Positions 41,176 to 47,572 of a stretch of DNA of 64,000 bases are shown in pieces (position 1 is the first letter of the stretch; each line of letters begins with the position of its first letter). The notes beneath the pieces are model-generated. The model made no database searches and was not told the DNA's origin. It saw only the letters and a program-made list of their open reading frames with translations. The translations under genes were made by a program, and so were the position numbers. Origin of the DNA: Spirochaetes bacterium RBG_16_49_21 (lineage in GTDB: Bacteria; Spirochaetota; UBA4802; UBA5550). The stretch lies in NCBI GenBank assembly GCA_001829495.1, contig MIBJ01000022.1, positions 17,059 through 81,058 of the forward strand, written 5' to 3'.

Positions 41176-41598
41176 GCTTCTTCCCTTGAGTTGATCATAC
41201 AGCATATTTGCAAGCCCCAGATTTGAATTTTTCGACAAGGAAAGGGCATATTCGTCATAGAGCATATCCTCAAATATGCTTTCTGCAAAGCCGCCGTCAA
41301 TCCATCCGGTCTTATGAACGGTAGTGCGCATCTCTTTGAGCATCTTTGCAACGAGAAGAGATTCCATCTGGATACAGGTATCCATGAGCTTTTTATCTTT
41401 CCCGGCTCCTTTCTCCTTTTCGATAATTCCGCTGCCGTGCTCCTTTCCTAAAACCTTGTTCACGGCATCATCAAATGAAGACCCGCCGGCTTTTGCGCCG
41501 GTCTGAGTCCGGTCCGGGATTCTAATAAGCTTCGCTGCATAGTCGATCCCGTCAAAGTTTGCATCTGAAATTACAACATCCTTACCGAGCATGATCAC
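41170..41598 (-). CDS. flgJ: flagellar rod-binding protein FlgJ (N-terminal domain type)
   Basis: 142 residues with the rod-binding domain only. The C-terminal half reads CIQMESLLVAKMLKEMRTT then GFAESIFEDMLYDEYAL, the FlgJ N-terminal (rod-binding) signature. The muramidase domain of enterobacterial FlgJ is absent, as is normal outside gammaproteobacteria. It acts as scaffold for rod assembly in the periplasm. It overlaps the flgI stop by four bases, so translation is coupled. The 3' end runs into a palindrome. Confidence 0.9.
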   Translation of the reverse strand: MIMLGKDVVISDANFDGIDYAAKLIRIPDRTQTGAKAGGSSFDDAVNKVLGKEHGSGIIEKEKGAGKDKKLMDTCIQMESLLVAKMLKEMRTTVHKTGWIDGGFAESIFEDMLYDEYALSLSKNSNLGLANMLYDQLKGRSR

Positions 41599-42596
41599 CT
41601 CACTATGAGTTCAGCATGGAGGGCGCCGGACGCCTTAAGCGCCTTGAGAATAGAAATTATATCCGCGGTGGTTGCACCTGTGGCGTTCAGGGAGTCGACA
41701 AGCTCCTTGACCGTGGCGGAATCTTTTACATATGACGCGGACGCCTTCCCCGCACTCCCCTTGATCTCAACCGTGAGCCCCTCCCTGCTCACCAGCGCTT
41801 CGGAAATTTTTACCTCACCGCCGGTTACTATGGTGCCGTCCCGCTCATTCACGACAACCTTCGCCTTGTAGGCGGGCGTAACCTCGATATTTTCGATCGA
41901 GGAAACGAACTCGGGCAGGCTTATATTCGAAGGAAGATGGATCTGTATCTTCCCCGCGTTGGTCATTTCCGGTTTCGAGTCCGGATATTTTCCCGCAACG
42001 GCCTTGATGATGCTGTTGGCGAGGGAATAATCCCACTCCTTGAGCACGATATAGATATTGTTATCGGTCACGATGTCCGCACCGATCTCCCGCTCAACAA
42101 GCGCGCCGCCTGAAATCTGGGCGACGGTCCGGACCGACCTCCGGTTCCCGGCTGCCCGTGAAACCGACAGGGGGCCCTGCGCTACCGCGTAGATCGCGTT
42201 ATCCGCGCCGCGCAGCGGCGACTGAACCAGTATTCCCCCCTCAAGCGATTTCGCATCCCCGATCGAGGATACCGTCACGTCAATCCGGTCTCCCACGCGG
42301 ACAAAGACCGGCAGCCGGGCGGTCAACAGCACGGCCGCAGTGTTGGCGGAGACTATCTCCTCGCCTTCCATGCCGAGATTCTTAAGCAGGTTCTTGAGCG
42401 ACGACCGGGCGAGCGGCGATTTTCCCGTGTCGCCGGTGCCCTGGAGCCCCACAACAAGGCCGTAACCGAATATCTGATTTTCTTTCAGTCCGTCGATAGA
42501 AGAGATATCTTTAATCTTAACCGAAACCTCCGAGAAAAGAGAGGCGCTGAAAATAAGAATTAGTGCGCCGAAAATGCCTGAAATTATTCTTTTCAT
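41595..42596 (-). CDS. flgI: flagellar P-ring protein FlgI
   Basis: 333 residues. A signal peptide (MKRIISGIFGALILIFSASLF) precedes VKIKDISSIDGLKENQIFG and GYGLVVGLQGTGDTGKSP, the FlgI N-terminal hallmarks. The middle carries VTVSSIGDAKSLEGGILVQS and the C-terminus TVKELVDSLNATGATTADI. FlgI forms the P ring around the rod in the peptidoglycan layer. It is placed between flgH and flgJ with four- to five-base spacing. The family usually has about 350-370 residues, so this is a slightly short form. Confidence 0.95.
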   Translation of the reverse strand: MKRIISGIFGALILIFSASLFSEVSVKIKDISSIDGLKENQIFGYGLVVGLQGTGDTGKSPLARSSLKNLLKNLGMEGEEIVSANTAAVLLTARLPVFVRVGDRIDVTVSSIGDAKSLEGGILVQSPLRGADNAIYAVAQGPLSVSRAAGNRRSVRTVAQISGGALVEREIGADIVTDNNIYIVLKEWDYSLANSIIKAVAGKYPDSKPEMTNAGKIQIHLPSNISLPEFVSSIENIEVTPAYKAKVVVNERDGTIVTGGEVKISEALVSREGLTVEIKGSAGKASASYVKDSATVKELVDSLNATGATTADIISILKALKASGALHAELIVR

Positions 42597-42600
42597 ACAA

Positions 42601-43230
42601 TCACCGCGTAAGCTCTCCGAGCATTTTCCTCAAATAGTCCAGAATGATCTGCCGCTTCTCCTCCTCGGTGAGGTTTGCATTCGCAGCTTCGTCCTTCTTG
42701 AGCGGCGGTCTTTGTAAATTTATACCCTGCTTCACTCCCCTGATCTCAAGAGCAAAGTCCACCACGCTGTTGGAATCGATCGCCCTCCCCCTGACCAGAG
42801 CGGGGTCTATAAGCCCGGTCACGGTGATGATGTTTGTTGCGCCGCTGAAGGTATACGTGCGGCTTCCGGCCACGGCCAGAAGCGTGCCGCCGGGAACCCT
42901 GTTGATAACCCGAACGGCGATGGAAAAGCTTATTTTCCCTCTCCCGGAAAACTGGGTGCTGTCGTCGCTCCCTATCCTTTTATCGGCCGATACCTTGGGC
43001 AAAAAACCGGTGATGGTCACGTCAGGATTCGAAGATACGCTTGAGTTGCTCCTGTTGTTCACCGAATAGGTAAACCGCATGTCTGAGATGTCATTTATGG
43101 CAACGAGTATGACGGATCCGACCTTGACATCCCCTTCCGAGGTGTACGGATTTTTATCCTGCCAAATCGATTTCGCGCTCAGATTCAAGCTCAGCGCGAG
43201 AACGATTGCCGCTGTAAATAAATTCCTCAT
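42601..43230 (-). CDS. flgH: flagellar L-ring protein FlgH lacking a lipobox
   Basis: 209 residues. The core VGSVILVAINDISDMRFTYS and the later LLAVAGSRTYTFSGATNI with VTGLIDPALVRGR match FlgH, the outer-membrane L-ring subunit. In most Gram-negative bacteria FlgH is a lipoprotein; here the signal peptide MRNLFTAAIVLALSLNLSAKS has no cysteine, so lipid anchoring is not predicted. This fits periplasmic flagella, where no ring in the outer membrane is needed. It has a C-terminal charged extension (KKDEAANANLTEEEKRQ). Coupled to flgA by a four-base overlap. Confidence 0.92.
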   Translation of the reverse strand: MRNLFTAAIVLALSLNLSAKSIWQDKNPYTSEGDVKVGSVILVAINDISDMRFTYSVNNRSNSSVSSNPDVTITGFLPKVSADKRIGSDDSTQFSGRGKISFSIAVRVINRVPGGTLLAVAGSRTYTFSGATNIITVTGLIDPALVRGRAIDSNSVVDFALEIRGVKQGINLQRPPLKKDEAANANLTEEEKRQIILDYLRKMLGELTR

Positions 43231-43727
43231 AGCTCGAGCTCGACCGTTCTTTCATTCAATACTTTGCCGTTTGCCGTCTTCGCTCCTTTAAGCTTCACCG
43301 GAATGACGTCGCCGACAGCGCCGTCCTTCATCGCCGTTCCCCGGAGCTCTATCACGATGAAGGAGCTTGCTACCTGGAACCTGACCGTGTCGCCCTTCTT
43401 TACGGTTGCCTGCCGCCGGGGGATATCGGAATCCCCCTCTGTTATCCGCACGCCGCTGCCGACAATATGTATCTTCCCGGCTTTTTTTTCCGCGAGCATA
43501 TCCATGAGCTCTTTCCGGTCAAGATAACCGTCTGCAAAAAAACGCCCTTCAATGCGCAGATCCCTGATCCTCGCAACGCTTTCCGGATCTCCCTCAATGC
43601 TCGCGACATCTGAAAGCTGAATCTCAGTCGCATGATTAACCCGCGGATACAGGTACAGGGTGATATCCGCAAAACAGCTCCCGGACAAAAAAAGGAGGAA
43701 GATGAAGATAAACAAAATCCTCTGCAT
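43227..43727 (-). CDS. flgA: flagellar P-ring assembly chaperone FlgA
   Basis: 166 residues, short for FlgA (about 220 or more). The signal peptide MQRILFIFIFLLFLSGSCFA is followed by an SAF-like domain. The C-terminal half (RQATVKKGDTVRFQVASSFI, GAVGDVIPVKLKGAKT, LNERTVELEL) carries the FlgA signature. It assists FlgI polymerisation. The start shares bases with the flgG stop, and the end overlaps flgH. The lower part of the N-terminal domain appears reduced. Confidence 0.88.
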   Translation of the reverse strand: MQRILFIFIFLLFLSGSCFADITLYLYPRVNHATEIQLSDVASIEGDPESVARIRDLRIEGRFFADGYLDRKELMDMLAEKKAGKIHIVGSGVRITEGDSDIPRRQATVKKGDTVRFQVASSFIVIELRGTAMKDGAVGDVIPVKLKGAKTANGKVLNERTVELEL

Positions 43728-44521
43728 TACCGCTTCAGTCCTATCGCGGTTCCCAGCATTGAATCGGACGTCTGGATGGCTTTTGAGTTCACTTCATAGG
43801 CCCGCTGAGCCACGATCATATTGACCATCTCCTCAACGATCCTGACGTTGGACATCTCAAGAAACCCCTGGTGCGTCTTTGCCATGCCGTCGATACCCGG
43901 CCTTCCCGGAATCTCCTCGCCTGATGCGGGGGTCGTCTTATACAGGTTGCCGCCTATGCTCTGCAAGCCCGCAGGATTGATGAAGCGGTATATCTCAAGC
44001 TGGCCCACCTCGATCGGATCATCCTCCCCCACGACTTTCACGGTTACCCTGCCGTCCTGGCTTATCCCGAGCGTATCCATGATAAAGTTTTCAGGCAGGA
44101 CTATGGGGGGCTCAAGCAGATAGCCGTTTGAGGTGACGACCTGCCGGCTGGAATCGACCTTGAATGAGCCGTCGCGGGTATAGGCGAAGGTTCCGTCATA
44201 GAGCTGGATTTTGAAAAAACCTTCCCCTTCCAGGGCCAGGTCAAGCTTGTTTTCAGTGCTCTGTAAAGAGCCCTGTGCGAACATCTTCTGCGTGGCGGCC
44301 ACCTTGACCCCATGGCCCACCTGTATCCCCGTGGGCACCTCCGAAACCTCGGTTGCCGGCGTGCCTGCCATGAGCAGGGTCTGGTAGATCAAGTCCTCGA
44401 ACTCCCCTCTCATTTTTTTAAACCCGGTCGTGTTCACGTTCGCAAGGTTGTTGGATATGGTATCAATATTAAACTGCTGTCCCACCATGCCCGAAGCCGC
44501 AGTCCACAATGATCTCATCAT
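43727..44521 (-). CDS. flgG: flagellar distal rod protein FlgG
   Basis: 264 residues, normal length. MMRSLWTAASGMVGQQFNID and SNNLANVNTTGFKK are the conserved rod/hook N-terminus, and the C-terminal MSNVRIVEEMVNMIVAQRAY then EVNSKAIQTSD is the matching helix pair. FlgG forms the distal rod. It is the first gene of the flgG-A-H-I-J unit. A CCGCCGCC-type hairpin at 44639 separates this operon from the divergent MORN lipoprotein gene. Confidence 0.97.
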   Translation of the reverse strand: MMRSLWTAASGMVGQQFNIDTISNNLANVNTTGFKKMRGEFEDLIYQTLLMAGTPATEVSEVPTGIQVGHGVKVAATQKMFAQGSLQSTENKLDLALEGEGFFKIQLYDGTFAYTRDGSFKVDSSRQVVTSNGYLLEPPIVLPENFIMDTLGISQDGRVTVKVVGEDDPIEVGQLEIYRFINPAGLQSIGGNLYKTTPASGEEIPGRPGIDGMAKTHQGFLEMSNVRIVEEMVNMIVAQRAYEVNSKAIQTSDSMLGTAIGLKR

Positions 44522-44638
44522 AGTTGTTCACCCCTTCGTCGATCAGTATCTTTAATTTAAAAAATTATTGACTTATGGTCAATGTTTCAAAATGATTGCG
44601 AATTCGTTTCAGTTTTAATTCCTTAAAATTTAATTTAA

Positions 44639-44677
44639 TAAATTCCCCCCGCCGCCTTCGGCGGCGGGGGGAATTTA
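44639..44677. terminator. CCGCC/GGCGG hairpin upstream of flgG
   Basis: A perfect 18-bp stem (44639-44656 with 44660-44677) with loop TTC. The GC core has A/T flanks on both sides. It lies between divergent genes, upstream of both flgG and the MORN-repeat gene, so it may be a dispersed repeat rather than a terminator here. Confidence 0.65.
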
Positions 44678-44812
44678 AATATTATTACAGTTCTGCAATT
44701 AGTTCATTTTAATATTCCCTCATTATATTTTCGGATAAAAATAATGAGGAAAGTAGTATTTTTATATAATCCCCTCTGAGATCGGGAAAAGTCAAGTCAG
44801 GAGTAAACGACC

Positions 44813-45514
44813 ATGCGAAAATCAAAAATTGTCCTATTACCCTTAAGTATCGTGATATTTTTTTCATGCATGGGGGGTAATATGAAAGATGTTGCCGCTG
44901 ACCTTTCCCGGGACATCAAAATCACCGGACCGGCAAATGCCGGCCTCTATAAAACGTACTGGCCCGACAGATCTTTGATGGCCGAGGGGCCGGTGATATC
45001 CAATAAAAAAACCGGGCTCTGGAAAATATACTATGAGGGAACAGACGGCAAAAAAATCATGGCCGAGATCAATTTCAAGGAAGACGTTACTGATGGAGAA
45101 ATGAAAGAATACTATCCGTCCGGCAGGCTCATGCGGAAGACAACTTATAAAAACGGCATTCTGAACGGAGCCAGAACCGTATTTTATGAAACCGGATTCG
45201 GCAAATTGGAAGAACATTATAGAGACGGAAAAAAATGGGGCAAATCGTTTGAATACTATGAAAACGGAAATACCAGAGAAAACTCATATTTCCAGGACGG
45301 CCTGAGGCACGGCATGTCAACCGCCTTTCACCCTAACGGAAAAAGAAAATCGTTCGGCAGATACCTCATGGAAAAAAAGAACGGTATGTGGGAATTTTAT
45401 TCCGAACAGGGCGTGATCGAGTCACGCGGGAATTACAAAGACGACGAAAGGACCGGGGTATGGAGCTTTTATGATACGAAAGGGGTTAAAGTCGGGGAGA
45501 AGAAATACGATTAA
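44813..45514 (+). CDS. MORN-repeat (YwqK-like) lipoprotein
   Basis: 233 residues. The signal peptide MRKSKIVLLPLSIVIFFSC ends in a lipobox cysteine. About seven repeats of roughly 22 residues follow, with the pattern YxNGxxxxxxxYxxG...K: KEYYPSGRLMRKTTYKNG, FEYYENGNTRENSYFQDG and AFHPNGKRKSFGRY are clear. This is the MORN_2/YwqK-type repeat, common in bacterial lipoproteins of unknown role and in one group of toxin-neutralising proteins. It ends next to, and convergent with, the DAHP synthase gene. Predicted outer-membrane lipoprotein. Confidence 0.8.
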   Translation: MRKSKIVLLPLSIVIFFSCMGGNMKDVAADLSRDIKITGPANAGLYKTYWPDRSLMAEGPVISNKKTGLWKIYYEGTDGKKIMAEINFKEDVTDGEMKEYYPSGRLMRKTTYKNGILNGARTVFYETGFGKLEEHYRDGKKWGKSFEYYENGNTRENSYFQDGLRHGMSTAFHPNGKRKSFGRYLMEKKNGMWEFYSEQGVIESRGNYKDDERTGVWSFYDTKGVKVGEKKYD

Positions 45515-46543
45515 TCATAAGAACTCCGCCAGCTCCAGAATCAGCTTCTCCGAATCCTCCCACCCGAGGCAGGGATCGGTGATCGACTTCCCGAACTCCT
45601 CGCCTGACGGGTCCTGCGCTCCCTCAAGGAGAAAGCTCTCGATCATGAATCCCTTTACCAGCTTCCTGAGAATATCGGAATGCTTCAGACTCCTCATCAC
45701 CTCCATTACGATGCGCGGCTGTTCGCCGAATTTTTTTCCTGAATTTGAATGGTTGGTATCCACAATGATCGAAGGGTTCTGCAGCGACCGCTTCAGGTAC
45801 ATCTCCGCAAGGAGGATCAGATCCTCATAATGGTAGTTCGGGAAATGATTTCCGTACCGGTCCATGGCCCCGCGCAGCACGCCGTGGGCCAACGGGTTGC
45901 CGCTGGTTTCCACTTCCCAGCCGTTATATACGAACACATGGGAACTCTGGGCTGCATAGATCGAGTCGATCATGACGCGCAGGTCGCCCGACGTTGGATT
46001 TTTCATGCCCACCGGCACGTCAAGGCCGCTCACCGTAAGGCGGTGCTCCTGGTTCTCCACCGAGCGGGCGCCGATGGCTACATAGGAGAGAAGATCGGCA
46101 AGATACGGATAGTTCCCCGGATACAGCATCTCATCCGCGGCCGGCAGATGCGACAGCGACAGGGCGGTGATATGCATCTCCCGGATCGCCTGAAGGCCCT
46201 TGCTCATGTCGGGCTTATCCCGGTGATTGGGCTGATGCAGCATTCCCTTGTATCCCTTGCCCGTGGTGCGCGGCTTGTTGGTGTAGATCCTCGGTACCAG
46301 CACCATCTTATCCTGTACCTGCTCCTGAAGCCGCGAAAGCCTGGTTGCGTATTCATATACCGCCTCCGCATGGTGTGCGGAGCAAGGGCCGATGAGCACG
46401 ACAAGCCGCTGGTCGGCGCCGCTCAAGATATTCCTGATTTCCACATCCCGCTTGTTCTTGATTTCCTGCAGATCCGCGGCAAGGGGCTGGCTCTCAAGAA
46501 TGTCCCCCAGTGAGGGGTATTTTCGTATATACGTGAGATTCAT
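45515..46543 (-). CDS. 3-deoxy-7-phosphoheptulonate (DAHP) synthase
   Basis: 342 residues, class I (AroF/G/H type). It condenses phosphoenolpyruvate and erythrose 4-phosphate in the first step of aromatic biosynthesis. Landmarks: LVVLIGPCSAHHAEAVYEYA, VPRIYTNKPRTTGKGYKGM, SVENQEHRLTVSGLDVPVG, IIVDTNHSNSGKKFGEQPRI and IESFLLEGAQ. Which of the three feedback types it belongs to cannot be decided from sequence alone, so no symbol is given. The stop codon abuts the stop of the MORN lipoprotein gene with no gap. Confidence 0.95.
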   Translation of the reverse strand: MNLTYIRKYPSLGDILESQPLAADLQEIKNKRDVEIRNILSGADQRLVVLIGPCSAHHAEAVYEYATRLSRLQEQVQDKMVLVPRIYTNKPRTTGKGYKGMLHQPNHRDKPDMSKGLQAIREMHITALSLSHLPAADEMLYPGNYPYLADLLSYVAIGARSVENQEHRLTVSGLDVPVGMKNPTSGDLRVMIDSIYAAQSSHVFVYNGWEVETSGNPLAHGVLRGAMDRYGNHFPNYHYEDLILLAEMYLKRSLQNPSIIVDTNHSNSGKKFGEQPRIVMEVMRSLKHSDILRKLVKGFMIESFLLEGAQDPSGEEFGKSITDPCLGWEDSEKLILELAEFL

Positions 46544-46556
46544 AGGATCACCCTTT

Positions 46557-47366
46557 TTATTTAAAATACCCTACGGCATTCTTAAATATTTTGAATCCGT
46601 CAGCCTCTTCAGGTATATCCCCGCCTTCCCGGACAAGCTTTTCTTTTAAATAGGTCCAATCATCGCGCTGGTAGAAGAACATGCCGCGCTCCGGATGCGG
46701 CATCATGCCCATGATCCTGCCGCTCCGGTCGCACACTGCCGCGATATCGTTTACGGAGCCGTTGGGATTATACGGAAATTCTTTGCGCGCCCGTGATCCG
46801 TCCGGTTTTATATACCGGATACAGACGAGATTGTTCTTTTCCATATCGTCAAGAACATGCTGCTCGGCAAAAAAATTCCCCTCACCGTGGGCCACCGGAA
46901 TGTGAAGCCGATCCATGCCCTTGGTAAACACCGAAGGAGAACTCTTCTCTATGAGGAGATCGACCCATCTGCACTGGTACCGGTTCGTGGTGTTGTGCTC
47001 AAGGGCGGCTTCCGTAACACCGGTGAATCCGGCGAGCGCCGGGACTATGCCTAAATTGACCATGACCTGAAAGCCGTTGCATAAACCAAGCATCAGGGTG
47101 TCGCGGCTCATAAATCCCCGCATCTCATCCATGAGGTTGTTCTTTATGCGGTTTGCAAGCGCCTTTCCGCTTCCGGTATCGTCCCCGTACGAAAATCCGC
47201 CGGGGAAGGCGAATATCTGATACGACTCAAGCATTGCCCGGTTTGCGATAAGGTCGTTGATATGCACGATATCAGCGTGTGCGCCTGCCCTGATAAAGGC
47301 AAAGGCCGTCTCGTCATCGCAATTGATCCCGTAGCCGGTTAATACGAGTACTTTGGGTTTTGCCAT
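46557..47366 (-). CDS. purQ: phosphoribosylformylglycinamidine synthase, glutaminase subunit PurQ
   Basis: 269 residues from the ATG at 47366 (MAKPKVLVLTGYGINCDDET); another in-frame ATG lies at 47402. Class I glutamine amidotransferase fold: AFPGGFSYGDD, the nucleophilic cysteine in LGLCNGFQVMVNLG and HPERGMFF with the His. It supplies ammonia to the PurL subunit for purine biosynthesis. It is separated from the PurS-PurL fusion upstream by a GC-rich repeat. No strong ribosome-binding site is visible for either start. Confidence 0.92.
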   Translation of the reverse strand: MAKPKVLVLTGYGINCDDETAFAFIRAGAHADIVHINDLIANRAMLESYQIFAFPGGFSYGDDTGSGKALANRIKNNLMDEMRGFMSRDTLMLGLCNGFQVMVNLGIVPALAGFTGVTEAALEHNTTNRYQCRWVDLLIEKSSPSVFTKGMDRLHIPVAHGEGNFFAEQHVLDDMEKNNLVCIRYIKPDGSRARKEFPYNPNGSVNDIAAVCDRSGRIMGMMPHPERGMFFYQRDDWTYLKEKLVREGGDIPEEADGFKIFKNAVGYFK

Positions 47367-47436
47367 AGATATCTTGTAATCGCTATTCTTAAGTAATCCC
47401 ATCTGTCAATGTCCAAAAGTCGCTGAGGAACCCTTT

Positions 47437-47566
47437 CTCTGACCTCACCCGCGCTCCGCGCACCCTCTCCGATTCGGAGAGGGTTTCCGCAACAGTGAGC
47501 TTTATCCTCTACTCCCCCTCTCCTAGAGGAGAGGGGGCCGGGGGGTGAGGTCGGGGAACTCCCCAG
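47437..47566. repeat. GC-rich inverted repeat (TGACCTCACCC family), copy 2
   Basis: It starts TGACCTCACCCGCGCTCCGC, has inner hairpins CCTCTCCGATTCGGAGAGG and CTCTCCTAGAGGAGAG, and ends GGGGGGTGAGGTC. It fills the space between purL and purQ. Inverted termini suggest a mobile, non-coding element. Confidence 0.85.
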
Positions 47567-47572
47567 GATAGT

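Noticed and set aside
45515..46543. Assigning aroF, aroG or aroH individually
   Set aside because: The sequence shows class I DAHP synthase but not which feedback type; no symbol is given.
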